The position numbers and the translations under genes were made by a program. Shown piece by piece: positions 1 through 9,562 of a stretch of 64,000 nucleotides of DNA. Origin of the DNA: Psychromonas sp. CNPT3 (GTDB taxonomy: Bacteria; Pseudomonadota; Gammaproteobacteria; Enterobacterales; Psychromonadaceae); assembly GCF_000153405.2 (NCBI RefSeq), contig NC_020802.1, positions 1,259,883-1,323,882 of the forward strand. The letters run 5' to 3'. A model generated the notes under the pieces. It had not been told where the DNA came from and did not search any database. It saw nothing but the letters and a program-made list of their open reading frames with translations. How positions within the stretch are numbered: the first letter of the stretch is position 1; each line of letters begins with the position of its first letter.

Positions 1-724
1 CTCTATATTGTTGCACCTCCTGATCGTTAAAACGAAACATTTTGATGGTCTCTAAATCTCGCGCTTTATTCGCTACCTCAATCACCATGGCTTCCGTTAA
101 TCGGTGTTGTAAATAACGGTTATCTGATTTTGAATCATGAATTGTCAAACTTGACTGCGTTTTCATAAACAGCATTTGCAACTGATATTTTTGATCGGGA
201 GTTAAGCGACTATTATCGTATTCACGTTTGTTAGATTGGCGCGTCAGTATGTAATTAAAGAGCGGATCAATATCTATTTTTATGTGCTTAGTTAATACAA
301 TTCTGGCAATGGGTTTACTTTTTAACACTGTGTTTTTGTATTCGCCTTGTGGAAAATACTCAATCTCAGCGTGATAACCTAAACCCGTTGCTGCAATGCT
401 CAACATTTCTAAAAAACAGCCTTGACCAATATGGATTTGTCGATAAAACGGATCTGTTTCGGGTAATAAACGCGTTTGATCTATATACAGATCAAAACTT
501 TTAGGATGATTAACCTTAATTAACCAAGGCTGTTTATTGTGAGGGTTAGGGCAAAGGATCGCATATGCGAGTACCTTTAAATAGATATCCGACTTACTGT
601 CATCAGGCCCATCCCAACCGTAATCAATGCTATCATTATTTGTGGCGTAACGACTTAATGTACTAGTTAAAGTCGCGACAGCAAGCCCAACGCCCATAAC
701 GCGAATAAAATTTCGACGTTCCAT
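1..724 (-). CDS. Nitroreductase-like (Acg-type) oxidoreductase with Tat signal, 3' end outside window
   Basis: The frame is open from an ATG at 724 down to the left edge of the window, giving 241 residues of an incomplete protein. The N-terminus carries a twin-arginine motif (ERRNFIRV) followed by a small hydrophobic stretch, so export by the Tat system is likely. The motif NPHNKQPW resembles the FMN-contacting region of nitroreductase-fold proteins, and the rest of the visible part resembles the Acg-like family of exported FMN oxidoreductases. A GGGAG Shine-Dalgarno lies six bases before the ATG. The gene is divergent from the marR gene, and the shared 88-bp gap carries a large palindrome, so control by that MarR protein is a reasonable inference. 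The substrate cannot be judged. Confidence 0.62.
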   Translation of the reverse strand, partial: MERRNFIRVMGVGLAVATLTSTLSRYATNNDSIDYGWDGPDDSKSDIYLKVLAYAILCPNPHNKQPWLIKVNHPKSFDLYIDQTRLLPETDPFYRQIHIGQGCFLEMLSIAATGLGYHAEIEYFPQGEYKNTVLKSKPIARIVLTKHIKIDIDPLFNYILTRQSNKREYDNSRLTPDQKYQLQMLFMKTQSSLTIHDSKSDNRYLQHRLTEAMVIEVANKARDLETIKMFRFNDQEVQQYR

Positions 725-746
725 AAATTACTCCCAATATTAATTT

Positions 747-784
747 ACATTCCTTGGAATATAAATTAATATTCTTTGGAATGT
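747..784. promoter_or_regulatory. Palindromic putative MarR operator
   Basis: Two 16-base arms at 747-762 and 769-784 form an inverted repeat with two mismatches around a 6-base AT spacer. Each arm itself contains the dyad ATTCC-TT-GGAAT or a near copy. It sits in the intergenic region between the divergent nitroreductase-like gene and marR. MarR proteins bind such dyads as dimers and usually repress themselves and a divergent neighbour, so this is the likely operator. Binding itself is inferred. Confidence 0.6.
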
Positions 785-812
785 TTGTCAAGTCTTACGT
801 TAAGGAAGTGCA

Positions 813-1271
813 GTGAACATACGCCAACAGAATGAACTACGTTTAATGATTGTAAATGGTATTATTCAACAACTAATGGATACGAGAACGAATAAGCTAT
901 TTAAAAATTTTGAAATTAGTAAATCAGAATTTTCTTTGCTTTGTCACTTTAGTCACAAGCCTGAGCGTAGTTGGATTATTTCTGAATTAGTGGAGGTGAT
1001 GGAAATGAACCAACCCGGCATTAGTAAATTGGTCGCGGCGTTAAGCGAAAACGCCATGTTATGTGCTAAAACGGATAAGTTTGATAAACGTAAACGTCAT
1101 ATAAGCATCACTTCAAAAGGGTTACAAATATGCAAGGATGTCATGCAAAAACTGAAGCCTGATATAAATTTATATTTTGCTGATTGGCAAGATCAGGAAG
1201 TACTTCAGATGCTAAAGTATAGCGAGAAATTGATGCTATGGTTGGATAACAACAAGATAAGAACATTGTAA
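813..1271 (+). CDS. MarR family transcriptional regulator
   Basis: This 152-residue protein has the size and layout of a MarR winged-helix regulator. The helix-turn-helix and wing fall around residues 55-100 (SELVEVMEMNQPGISKLVAAL, then a basic wing KTDKFDKRKRHISIT). The flanking helices, which form the dimer interface, lie at both ends. The start is a GTG at 813 with AAGGAAG five bases upstream. It is divergent from the nitroreductase-like gene, with a perfectly placed palindrome between them, so it probably represses both and responds to a small phenolic or redox-active ligand. The ligand is unknown. Confidence 0.85.
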   Translation: MNIRQQNELRLMIVNGIIQQLMDTRTNKLFKNFEISKSEFSLLCHFSHKPERSWIISELVEVMEMNQPGISKLVAALSENAMLCAKTDKFDKRKRHISITSKGLQICKDVMQKLKPDINLYFADWQDQEVLQMLKYSEKLMLWLDNNKIRTL

Positions 1272-1394
1272 ACTTTTGATCAAAGAAACGATGATCATCA
1301 TGGTTATTGTTTAGGGACTTGGTTGATAAAATCTAGAGAAAAATTGATTTCACTCCTTATGTAAGAGAAACGATCGATAATAAGGTGAGAAAAA

Positions 1395-1438
1395 TTGAAT
1401 AATTAAACCGTAAAAGTGACACATGTTTAATTATTCAA
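1395..1438. terminator. Bidirectional hairpin between convergent genes
   Basis: A perfect 14-base inverted repeat (arms 1395-1408 and 1425-1438, beginning TTGAATAATTAAAC) lies between the convergent marR and MFS genes. An A-run precedes it, which would read as a U-run on the minus strand. It is probably a shared terminator serving mainly the minus-strand gene. Confidence 0.55.
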
Positions 1439-1449
1439 TAGACAGGATA

Positions 1450-2754
1450 TTAGGTATCTGATGAAACTAGGCGCTCTTTTTTTAGTCGTTGTCGTAAAAT
1501 CAATTGTGCAAATAACCAACCGGAAGCTGCGATAACAGCCATTAATATAAATAAATTATGAAATCCTTGCGCGCCGGGGGATGCATCTAAAATGCGACCT
1601 GCAACGGGCGCAAAAAAGATATCAGGGGTAAAACCTATCACTGAAATAATACCGACAGCCGTACCGGTCACTCTACCCGCAAGCTTACTTTCGGCTAATA
1701 GGGCGAAATAAACCCCTCGAATAGCAAATACTAATAAAAAAGTTAACGTGATATTAATTTCAAGTAAATAATTGGCAGAGTCATTGTTAAAGAAGGCAAA
1801 GCATAAATAACATAAAGTGAGTAAAACAAACCCCCAAGAAATAACGCGATCTGCACGTAGTTTATCAGCAAGAACACCTGCAAGTAGAGCTGCTATCGGC
1901 CGAATATAAGAAGCATTGGTGACTAATGATGCAGACTCTATATCTGACATCCCTAATACATTGGTTGCGTAAAGACCAAAATAATCGATGCTTTTATAAG
2001 TACAATAGGCCGCCAGTACAATAAATGATTGTAACCAAACGTTAGGATCCTTGAGCGTTTGTTTTACACCTGCAACTATGTCAAATTTACGATCTTTAGT
2101 TATTTCTTGGATTGTATCGGATGTACTGGATATATCACTCGGTATAACGGCTCTAAGTAAAATGGCAGCCAAAAAAGTTAACACTGAGTAAAAAATAATA
2201 ACGGAGGTTAAACCGTCAATTTGATTAGCCCGTGTCATTACCTCTGTATTGATAGGCATTGCTTTGCTGAGTAAAAAGACCGCAACACTTGCGACGCCTG
2301 CTGCAACTAAACCTCGACCGCCATCAAGAACCCCAAAAGCTTTGCCTTGGGATGTTTCACCGCCCCATTGGCGGGTGACTTTTATCATGGGAGCCCAAAA
2401 TAATAAAATAGTGGTGATGCCCCAGTAGCCATACAGTAAGGCAAGTCCATTTATATCGGGGATTTGAACAAAGTACAGCCCACCTAGTGCTGTTGCAAAT
2501 AATGAAAAGCACATTAAATCTCTGCCAGAGAAACGATCTGCAATAGCGCCCCCTGGGAAATAAGCCAGCATGGCCATCACCCCATAGAGTCCAAAAACAT
2601 CGCCTAATTGCGTATTTGTCAGTGAAAAAGCATCGAGCAATGTGGGTCTAAAAAAACGAGCAACATGAAAAGGTAAACTAAAAATAATCTCCCCTGCGAA
2701 TACGATGCAAAATATAATGAGTAATCGATGGGATGGGCTAATAATTTTATTCAT
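1450..2754 (-). CDS. Major facilitator superfamily transporter (YihN-like)
   Basis: A 434-residue hydrophobic protein with about 12 membrane spans and a hydrophilic middle loop around residues 205-235, which is the usual two-times-six MFS layout. The loop between spans 2 and 3 carries GGAIADRFSGRDLM, the MFS signature G-x3-D-R-x-G-R in slightly altered form. The N-terminal FFRPTLLDAFSLTNTQLG is like that of sugar-acid and YihN-type carriers. It stands alone, with no catabolic gene beside it to suggest a substrate. A secondary carrier in the inner membrane is certain enough; the transported molecule is not. Confidence 0.8.
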   Translation of the reverse strand: MNKIISPSHRLLIIFCIVFAGEIIFSLPFHVARFFRPTLLDAFSLTNTQLGDVFGLYGVMAMLAYFPGGAIADRFSGRDLMCFSLFATALGGLYFVQIPDINGLALLYGYWGITTILLFWAPMIKVTRQWGGETSQGKAFGVLDGGRGLVAAGVASVAVFLLSKAMPINTEVMTRANQIDGLTSVIIFYSVLTFLAAILLRAVIPSDISSTSDTIQEITKDRKFDIVAGVKQTLKDPNVWLQSFIVLAAYCTYKSIDYFGLYATNVLGMSDIESASLVTNASYIRPIAALLAGVLADKLRADRVISWGFVLLTLCYLCFAFFNNDSANYLLEINITLTFLLVFAIRGVYFALLAESKLAGRVTGTAVGIISVIGFTPDIFFAPVAGRILDASPGAQGFHNLFILMAVIAASGWLFAQLILRQRLKKERLVSSDT

Positions 2755-3152
2755 GGAATTTCGGTTTAGTGATTAATAATAGTCAGCAATATATAGATAA
2801 AGGGTAGGATCCGCTAGGAAAAACTAAAATAAAGATATATAAGCTAATAAGGGGGGAGCTAGGCGTCTACTCTTAACAAAATGCCGCGTTGTATTCTAAG
2901 TATTGTGGGCTTTAAAATATTTATTACTATATTTTAGCGTTTATGTTTTTGACGAGAAGCCTGCCAATAGAGGGTGACTTTGAACATTTAAAGTGATACG
3001 AGAGCATAAAATGAGCTATGAAAGGATCACTTTATATCTTTTTGAAATTTAGATATATCATCTTATGGATACGATTATGAATCGTTACATTACATAAGCG
3101 TATATCTATTTATATTGTCAACTTTAGATAGGTGTTTCTCCTACTTATTTTA
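2755..3152. other. Intergenic region without recognised gene
   Basis: About 400 bases upstream of the MFS gene. It presumably holds that gene's promoter on the minus strand. It is very AT-rich with stop codons in every frame, and no RNA gene or strong hairpin was recognised. Confidence 0.4.
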
Positions 3153-3326
3153 TTAACGTACTTTTAAATGGGCTAAGATCCCGAGTATTCTTAACCAGTC
3201 AATACCAAAACTGGAATCGTGATTTCCGAATACCTTATCTACCATAGGGACCTTTTCCGGAGTGACGATATCTGAATATGCAGCAGGACCAGTGTTAATG
3301 TTTCTGATATTGCTCAGTTTGTCCAT
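3153..3326 (-). CDS. Small hypothetical protein, orphan
   Basis: A 57-residue frame starts at an ATG (3326) preceded by AAGG at eight bases. The frame can be extended to 3419 but that start has a poorly spaced ribosome site. The peptide is mixed and globular in character, with a tryptophan-containing hydrophobic C-terminus (IDWLRILGILAHLKVR) that could form an amphipathic helix. Its base composition is less AT-rich than the flanks, which supports coding or a remnant of a larger gene. I do not recognise the family. It stands alone between long non-coding flanks, so it may be a gene fragment. Confidence 0.3.
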   Translation of the reverse strand: MDKLSNIRNINTGPAAYSDIVTPEKVPMVDKVFGNHDSSFGIDWLRILGILAHLKVR

Positions 3327-3602
3327 CAGAGTAACCTTCAAGGCTATATTTATTGTCCTGTAAAGAACAACAGCCCCTAAACGGCTACGGCAGGATAACA
3401 CCAATATAAGGACTCCCATAAACCTTTGATGGGATGGTATGTTTAATTAAGATCCTCCTTGTTGCGCGGTTAGGTGACAGAATTTCGTGATGACAAAAAA
3501 TGAAACTCTTAACGGATCATGTATAAAAAAATAAGGTGGGACGTTGATTGTATATGGGTTTTAATTTATTCTATTCGTTTATTTTAATGTAAGGATCGGA
3601 AA

Positions 3603-5054
3603 GTGCGAAATATAATTGTTATTGTTATTTTATGCTTATTATTGTCCATGGGATTAGGGTTCGATGTAGAACTTAATTATAAACATAATTTATCGGTATG
3701 TGCTTTGCTGATTTCATTGTTTTTATTGTCTGGTAATAAAAACATCAAACTGTACTTTATATTGCCTCTTTTAGTTTTACCCGTGATCTATTTCACAACA
3801 GGAATGGTATATGGCCGATTAAATAATGGGATTTTGATGTCGTTGTTTGAAACGAACATAAGAGAATCTTTAGAGTTTATTACCGTGATCCCAATGTTGT
3901 TTATATTCTTAAATATATTATTACTGATAGTATTAATTTTGTATGTCGGTTATGTGGAGTTTAAGTTTAATAAAAGATTAATATATGTCGGCTTAGTGCT
4001 ATTTGTGATATCTCCAGTCGGTGACTTCTATAAAAAAGTATCACCACTTTCAGCCTTAAAGGAGAGTGAAACACTTAAAGAAAGCCTATTAATCAAGCCT
4101 AGTTGGGACATTACCGCTAACCACAGTAAGTATGATGATTATGTATTAATTATAGGTGAAAGCATGCGTAAAGATTACATGTCTGCTTATGGTTACGCAT
4201 TAAATACGACGCCTTTTTTAAAAAAGACGAATGGTTTTTTCCTTGATGGCTATCTTTCTACCTCTCCTAATACGACGACGTCATTACCAAGAACATTGTC
4301 GATAAGTGATTTTAAAAATGTGGAGATCAATAATACTATTATTACATTAGCAAATAAATCTGGATTCGATACGACATGGATTTCGAATCAAGGTTTTGTT
4401 GGTGAATTTGATACTGCCATATCGATGGTTGCGCAACGGAGTAAGAATAAGTTCTTTTTAAAGCTAGGTGGATCTAAGAGTAGGAATATTAATGATGCTG
4501 CTATTTTACCCATATTCGCAAAAGAGTTGAATAAACAAACAACAAAGAAGCGTTTGTTTGTTTTACATTTAATGGGATCCCATCCTAATTTTTGTAAACG
4601 AATAAAAAAAGATATTTATAATTTAGATAACCAGCAATTGTCATGTTATCTGTCTAGTTATACTGCTACAGATAATGTAATTAAAAATGTGATCAATAAG
4701 TTAAAAGAGCGCAAGCGTAGTTATTCGTTAATATATTTCTCTGATCATGGGCTAAATGAGAGCGGCACAGAACAAGACTCCCAGCTACATATTGGTAATA
4801 AACATTTATCTAATTATAGTATTCCATTTATTAGGTTATCGAGTGATGATACAAGAAGAATAACGGTAAAAAATAACGTGAGTGCCTTTCATTTTTTATC
4901 TATTTTTTCAGATTGGATAGGTGTTAAAACAAAGCAAATACCTGATTTTGACATAGCTAAAAAAGAAAAATACGTGTATGTCTTTGACTGGAATAAAATG
5001 ATTGAAGTGAATACATTACTATTAGATCCGACTATTGTTGTCCCAATAAAGTAA
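3603..5054 (+). CDS. Phosphoethanolamine transferase (EptA/CptA-like, sulfatase fold)
   Basis: This 483-residue protein has about five N-terminal membrane spans (to roughly residue 150) and a C-terminal periplasmic alkaline-phosphatase-type catalytic domain. Visible metal and nucleophile motifs are IIGESMRKDYMSAYG (metal-binding Glu), TSPNTTTSLPRTL (nucleophile Thr region), HLMGSHPNF and FSDHGLNE (metal-binding Asp-His). The family moves phosphoethanolamine from phosphatidylethanolamine to lipid A, LPS core or periplasmic glucans. It lacks most of the cysteines that brace EptA, so it is closer to CptA-like members. The GTG start follows GGATCGGA. It is a single-gene unit, so the acceptor cannot be inferred. 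Confidence 0.85.
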   Translation: MRNIIVIVILCLLLSMGLGFDVELNYKHNLSVCALLISLFLLSGNKNIKLYFILPLLVLPVIYFTTGMVYGRLNNGILMSLFETNIRESLEFITVIPMLFIFLNILLLIVLILYVGYVEFKFNKRLIYVGLVLFVISPVGDFYKKVSPLSALKESETLKESLLIKPSWDITANHSKYDDYVLIIGESMRKDYMSAYGYALNTTPFLKKTNGFFLDGYLSTSPNTTTSLPRTLSISDFKNVEINNTIITLANKSGFDTTWISNQGFVGEFDTAISMVAQRSKNKFFLKLGGSKSRNINDAAILPIFAKELNKQTTKKRLFVLHLMGSHPNFCKRIKKDIYNLDNQQLSCYLSSYTATDNVIKNVINKLKERKRSYSLIYFSDHGLNESGTEQDSQLHIGNKHLSNYSIPFIRLSSDDTRRITVKNNVSAFHFLSIFSDWIGVKTKQIPDFDIAKKEKYVYVFDWNKMIEVNTLLLDPTIVVPIK

Positions 5055-5269
5055 TGAGGGCGTGGAGGTGGGCCTGGTCTTTAATCTTGATATGCTCAGT
5101 TAAAGTGAATCAGATTAGCCATTGAATCTATTATGATTAGCCCATTTTGATCAGTGTGCCATTGGCATTTTAGACGAAACGATGTCTGCTGATCATACTC
5201 CCGTTATTTTATAGATCTCTCGTGATTGTATTTCTTAAATATTTTAGATCTGAGGCTATGCATCGAATA

Positions 5270-6136
5270 TTAAGATAAGTTATCCGCAAGAAAATCGACT
5301 AATAATCTTATTTTTGAGCAAAGATGTCGGTTATGTGGGTAGACAGCCCAGATTGATTCATCAGGCTCTTGGCAATGCTCTAATATACTCATTAAAGTGC
5401 CACTATCTAAATGTTTCTGCACGTAACAGTCGGGTAATTGGACAATACCTTGCGATTTTAAGGCTGCATCTGCTAAGCCCCAACCACTGTTATAACGTAA
5501 GTTCCCTTTTACTCTGATCTTCTTTTCAATCCCATTTTCTTTAAAGTGCCAATGATCAAGTACGCCCATTAAGCAGTTATGTTGATTCAGATCTAACAAT
5601 GAGAGGGGAGTACCATATTTCTCTAAATAAAAGGGTGAGGCGCAAACGTAATTACTTCGGACACTCAATTTTTTAGCCATCATTGTAGAATCACTTAATT
5701 TACCAATACGAATGGCTAAATCATAACCATCCCCGACCAGATCAACTTGCTGGTTCCCTAAGTAGGCAAAAACCTCAATATCGGGATAGAGCAACATAAA
5801 ATCATTTACGAGTGGTAATATTTGTTGTTCACCATAAGAGACAGGGGCTGTTAGCTTGATCATTCCTCGTGGTCGATCTTGAAGATTGGAGATAGCGCGT
5901 TTGGCGTCTTCTAAACCATTTAATAAAAGACGACAGTGTTGATAAAAAATATGTCCTTCTTGGGTTAAGGATATTTTCCGAGTGGTACGGTAAAAAAGTT
6001 TTATGTTTAATCTGTTTTCTAATGCACTAACCTGACGGCTTACTTGTGCTGTTGATATTGACATTCTTCTTGCCGCTTTTGTAAAGCTTTCTGTCTCAGA
6101 AACATATACAAATTCATTGATCCCTTCCCATTTCAT
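5270..6136 (-). CDS. LysR family transcriptional regulator
   Basis: A 288-residue LysR-type regulator. The N-terminal helix-turn-helix is clear (ESFTKAARRMSISTAQVSRQ, about residues 15-35) with the usual NRLNIKLFYRTTRKISLTQEG continuation, and a periplasmic-binding-like effector domain follows from about residue 90. It is divergent from the Gfa-like gene across a 222-bp gap, the classical arrangement for a LysR protein and its target. It belongs to the AaeR/DsdC-like subgroup common beside oxidoreductases. The effector is unknown. Confidence 0.9.
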   Translation of the reverse strand: MKWEGINEFVYVSETESFTKAARRMSISTAQVSRQVSALENRLNIKLFYRTTRKISLTQEGHIFYQHCRLLLNGLEDAKRAISNLQDRPRGMIKLTAPVSYGEQQILPLVNDFMLLYPDIEVFAYLGNQQVDLVGDGYDLAIRIGKLSDSTMMAKKLSVRSNYVCASPFYLEKYGTPLSLLDLNQHNCLMGVLDHWHFKENGIEKKIRVKGNLRYNSGWGLADAALKSQGIVQLPDCYVQKHLDSGTLMSILEHCQEPDESIWAVYPHNRHLCSKIRLLVDFLADNLS

Positions 6137-6358
6137 CGCGTTTACCTAGATATATAAATATAAACGTAGATATAGCATATTTTTAAGGAGAAATTAAGGC
6201 CATTTTGGTAATAGTCTTTTACGTAAACTCAGCCTTATCATACGCATCAAATCAATTAAACTCTGCGCATTGTTTACAAGCAATTTTTCTTAGCGTATTG
6301 CAAAGTTACGTCTTAATTTGTAACACACCTATACACCTTAACGTAAGAGTTAGATCAG

Positions 6359-6943
6359 ATGACAAATAAAACAGAAAATAAAGTCGTAGTAAATGTAAAT
6401 ATTCACCCTCAGATCGATAAAGGCATGTCACCTACATTAAATGATTTTAAAGGTGGCGAATTAAAATGTCATTGCAAATCAAATGCAGTTACGGTACAGA
6501 TCATTGGACAAATTGCGCATAATCATGCATGTGGTTGTTCTAAGTGTTGGAAACCGGAAGGCGCTCTTTTCTCGCTGGTAGCCGTCGTTTCAAAAGATAA
6601 CGTAAAGGTAACAAGTAATGTAGATAAGCTGAAAGTGATAGATGAAAGTGCTGCCATTAAACGCTTTGCTTGTACTGATTGTGGTGTACATATGTATGGG
6701 CGTATCGACAATACAGGGCATCCATTTTTTGGGCTAGATTTTATTCATACTGAATTATCGGCTCAAACGGGTTGGGCTGCACCTGAATTCGCTGCATTTG
6801 TATCATCAATTATTGAAACAGGTACAGATCCTAAAGATATGACTGCAATACGTCAGACATTAACATCACAAGGATTACTTCCTTATGATTGTCTTTCACC
6901 TGTATTGATGGATGCAATAGCGACACATATCGCCAGTAATTAA
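6359..6943 (+). CDS. gfa: Glutathione-dependent formaldehyde-activating (Gfa) family protein
   Basis: 194 residues with the Gfa/CENP-V fold. The zinc-binding cysteines are present as [16 protein letters not shown] and [12 protein letters not shown]. The family binds glutathione and is described as S-(hydroxymethyl)glutathione synthase, helping formaldehyde react with glutathione, although that activity has been questioned. Its length matches the dedicated Gfa family (about 190) rather than the short CENP-V-like paralogues. No formaldehyde dehydrogenase gene is adjacent. The LysR gene is divergent and probably controls it. Confidence 0.85.
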   Translation: MTNKTENKVVVNVNIHPQIDKGMSPTLNDFKGGELKCHCKSNAVTVQIIGQIAHNHACGCSKCWKPEGALFSLVAVVSKDNVKVTSNVDKLKVIDESAAIKRFACTDCGVHMYGRIDNTGHPFFGLDFIHTELSAQTGWAAPEFAAFVSSIIETGTDPKDMTAIRQTLTSQGLLPYDCLSPVLMDAIATHIASN

Positions 6944-6961
6944 TAAATAGTCACTGCTGTT

Positions 6962-7017
6962 AAGCCCTCTTTTTGTCTCCTCATTTTAAAATGGGTGAGA
7001 TGAAAGGGGGCTTTTTT
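6962..7017 (+). terminator. Rho-independent terminator after gfa
   Basis: A long stem pairs AAGCCC at 6962 with GGGCTT at 7008-7013 and continues inward with interruptions to the self-complementary CATTTTAAAATG. A run of six T follows. It lies 18 bases after the gfa stop. Confidence 0.75.
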
Positions 7018-7052
7018 GATAAAGGAAAGTATAAAATAGCAAAGAATAATAC

Positions 7053-7090
7053 GCTCTCATCGAGGCAAAAAGAGAGATGAGAGCATTTTT
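7053..7090 (+). terminator. Second hairpin terminator
   Basis: Arms GCTCTCATC (7053-7061) and GATGAGAGC (7076-7084) pair perfectly and are followed by ATTTTT. It forms a tandem stop signal between convergent genes. Confidence 0.6.
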
Positions 7091-7096
7091 AGATGT

Positions 7097-7139
7097 GTCG
7101 AATGTTATCAGGAGAAATAACATTCGACATTTTTTATTT
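7097..7139. terminator. Hairpin at the end of the DauR-like gene
   Basis: A perfect 12-base stem (arms 7097-7108 and 7117-7128, GTCGAATGTTAT) abuts the stop codon of the minus-strand regulator gene and is followed on the plus strand by a T-rich run. It probably works in both directions. Confidence 0.6.
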
Positions 7140-7805
7140 TAAGTTTCGTAAATAGCGATACACACTGTGTATTGATATATCTAAGCTTTTAGCCACGTAG
7201 ATAATGCTATCTTTTAAGTCAAAGATACCAAGTTCATGTAAAGATATGACTATTTCACGATTTTTTTTCTTCATGGGAATGTTGTTATTTTCGATGACTT
7301 TAGTCTGTATACTTTTAATGGAACTCTGCATAAATTCATTGTGATCAAGCGCGAAAGTCTCTGGAGAGTGTTCACCTTGATTCATTGACATCACATCCGG
7401 TAATAAAGCGCGCATTACCGATTGAAAGGGCGCATCAAGATTGCTATTTATACATAATAAGCCGATAGCTTGATTTTGGGGGTTACGAATAACGGTCGTA
7501 ATGGATCGTAACATTTTACCATCGGGGGATTTAGTTAAATAAGAGGCGGATACGTCATGTCCTTCATTTAGTTTTAGTAACGCTAAATTAGTGATTGGCG
7601 AGCCGACTTCTCTGCCGGTAATATTTCCATTTGCGATCTTTATAATGGATGCATTACGTACATCAAGTGTATGTAGTAACACTTCAGTATGTTCTCCAAA
7701 CATTACAGCAATGCCATCAACTATATTTTTCATGGCATTTAATATATCGATATCACTTTGGGTTAGTTGATGCACTCTTTTATGTTCCTCTACACGATAA
7801 ACCAC
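7134..7805 (-). CDS. PAS/HTH regulator of the YheO-DauR family
   Basis: 223 residues with the two-part architecture of YheO-like regulators: an N-terminal PAS-type domain (about residues 15-135, with IVDGIAVMFGEHTEVLLHTL and GLLCINSNLDAPF) and a C-terminal DNA-binding domain (about 165-223, ending SLDISIHSVYRYLRNLK). DauR, a studied member, represses a D-amino acid catabolic operon. Here the gene lies 81 bp downstream of cyuA in the same direction and probably closes the ridA-cyuA transcript. It likely senses an amino acid or cysteine-derived signal for these genes. In Escherichia coli the cyuA/yhaO pair is served by an Lrp-type regulator instead, so regulator replacement is inferred. Confidence 0.82.
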   Translation of the reverse strand: MVYRVEEHKRVHQLTQSDIDILNAMKNIVDGIAVMFGEHTEVLLHTLDVRNASIIKIANGNITGREVGSPITNLALLKLNEGHDVSASYLTKSPDGKMLRSITTVIRNPQNQAIGLLCINSNLDAPFQSVMRALLPDVMSMNQGEHSPETFALDHNEFMQSSIKSIQTKVIENNNIPMKKKNREIVISLHELGIFDLKDSIIYVAKSLDISIHSVYRYLRNLK

Positions 7806-7886
7806 CTACTATAGGGTGGTTTATTATTGACTTCAATAAATAAACAATAAAATAGATAAAGTAGTTATTTTATTTGATTTTATTGG

Positions 7887-9161
7887 TTATTTTCCGGACA
7901 TAATATCAATGATCACGGTATCAGTACTCTGCATTCCATTGCTTATTAATTTTCCTAAATTAACAATAGTTTGTTCTACATTTTGTCCTACGATACCTTG
8001 ATCGTTAGCTTCTGTTGAATTAATGGCTAAAAGAGCGCCGTAAATAGCACTACTTGTTGATGTTTTTACTTTCATCGCACAAGTCGATTTAGCACCATCA
8101 CAAATCATGCCCGTACAATCACCGAGTACATTTTGGATCGCATAGCTACATTGTTCGAAACTACCACCCATTAAGTAGACCATTGCCATGGAGGCTGCCG
8201 AACTAGTGGCGCTATTACCACAAAAAGCAGAGAGGGGTGGGTAATGAGATTTAATATAAATCGCGCCTAAATGGCTGAGTATTAATGCTCTGGCAAGTTT
8301 CTCTTCATCGACATTACAATGCTTCGCCATAATAACGACAGGTAATGTGGCTGCTATCCCTTGGTTGCCACTACCATAATTACTCATAGCGGGTAAGGTC
8401 GCGCCACCCATTCTGGCGTCGGATGCTGCTGTTGTTTCCATTAATATATTATTAATTAAACCTTCTGATATAAATCCATCTTGCATACTTTTTTTAATGA
8501 TCCCGCCGAGGTTTAAGCCATATTGTTTATTTAAACCTTCATTTGCTAATGCAGAATTTAATTTAGCAGCTTCTAAAATGAATTTGATATCAGAAAAAGG
8601 CGCGTGCATTGAAAAGTCATAAATCTTTTCAATATTAATATCGATAGAATCAAATATTGAAGCTTTAGATGAACTGTTATTGGGGGCTGAAAAAATAATG
8701 TCATCATTGAATTTTTTGCTGGTAACGTGGGTATGTGCACCACTAATTTCAACACTGGCAACATTTCCATCTGCTTCGAGCTCAACATAACAATAGATGA
8801 ATTCATTAACGTCAATACGCTCTACGGTTACTTTTTTTGCATCGATTAGGCGCTGAGCTTTGTCGACATCTTGCATTGTTATTTTTTTCAATACTTCTAA
8901 GTCAGCAAGAGGGTCTCCTGCGATTGCGCCAACAGCCGCTGCTATATGTAAACCAATTTTACCTGTCCCAGGAACAAAGACACCCATTGAATTTTTATAT
9001 AGATTATCAGATACCTTAACGGTGATCTTTTCAGGTGTTTTATTTAATATTTTTGTCGCTACTGCGCAAGCATAGGCGACGGATATTGGTTCAGTGCAAC
9101 CGAGTGCAGGCTTCACGACAGAATTTAAAATATTTATATATTGTTGCCATTGAGTTTTCAT
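7887..9161 (-). CDS. cyuA: L-cysteine desulfidase family protein (CyuA/YhaM, UPF0597)
   Basis: 424 residues, matching the UPF0597/YhaM family. The N-terminus has [20 protein letters not shown], and the C-terminal half has [21 protein letters not shown] and [18 protein letters not shown]. The conserved cysteines there are thought to hold an iron-sulfur cluster as in L-serine dehydratase alpha domains. Members convert cysteine (and perhaps serine) to pyruvate, releasing sulfide or water and ammonia. It sits 20 bp after ridA, whose product deals with the reactive enamine made by such enzymes, and is divergent from a YhaO-type transporter. That context firmly supports cysteine or serine breakdown. 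Confidence 0.87.
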   Translation of the reverse strand: MKTQWQQYINILNSVVKPALGCTEPISVAYACAVATKILNKTPEKITVKVSDNLYKNSMGVFVPGTGKIGLHIAAAVGAIAGDPLADLEVLKKITMQDVDKAQRLIDAKKVTVERIDVNEFIYCYVELEADGNVASVEISGAHTHVTSKKFNDDIIFSAPNNSSSKASIFDSIDINIEKIYDFSMHAPFSDIKFILEAAKLNSALANEGLNKQYGLNLGGIIKKSMQDGFISEGLINNILMETTAASDARMGGATLPAMSNYGSGNQGIAATLPVVIMAKHCNVDEEKLARALILSHLGAIYIKSHYPPLSAFCGNSATSSAASMAMVYLMGGSFEQCSYAIQNVLGDCTGMICDGAKSTCAMKVKTSTSSAIYGALLAINSTEANDQGIVGQNVEQTIVNLGKLISNGMQSTDTVIIDIMSGK

Positions 9162-9181
9162 TTGGATCCCCTCGATCTTAT

Positions 9182-9562
9182 TTATTTACAATAAGCGATA
9201 GCTTCGATTTCTATTTTAACACCTAGTGGTAAATCTTTAACCGCAAAACAACTACGCGCAGGACAATCTGTTTTAAAAAAGTCACTATATACGTTATTAA
9301 AGGCGGCAAAGTCATTAATATCTGAAAGATAACACGTCGTTTTTAAAACGGTTTCTAAGCTTCCTCCACCTGCTTCAACGACCGCTTTTAAGTTCTTTAT
9401 GGATTGTTGAGATTGCTCAGTGATACCACCATTAACGACGCCCCCTTTTTCTTTGCAGATTGGAAGCTGACCCGAGGTGAAAATCAAATTAGAAAATTGA
9501 TTGGCATGAGAGTATGGGCCGATAGCGTCAGGCGCGGTGTTTGCTGTAATAATTTTTTTCAT
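9182..9562 (-). CDS. ridA: RidA family enamine/imine deaminase
   Basis: 126 residues of a typical RidA/TdcF/YjgF protein: [15 protein letters not shown] at the N-terminus, FTSGQLPI, and the C-terminal [21 protein letters not shown], including the arginine that binds the carboxylate of the substrate. Trimers hydrolyse 2-aminoacrylate and related enamines to keto acids, protecting PLP enzymes. It is the first gene of the minus-strand unit with cyuA 20 bp downstream, so it is probably the dedicated partner of that dehydratase/desulfidase rather than the housekeeping copy. Confidence 0.92.
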   Translation of the reverse strand: MKKIITANTAPDAIGPYSHANQFSNLIFTSGQLPICKEKGGVVNGGITEQSQQSIKNLKAVVEAGGGSLETVLKTTCYLSDINDFAAFNNVYSDFFKTDCPARSCFAVKDLPLGVKIEIEAIAYCK

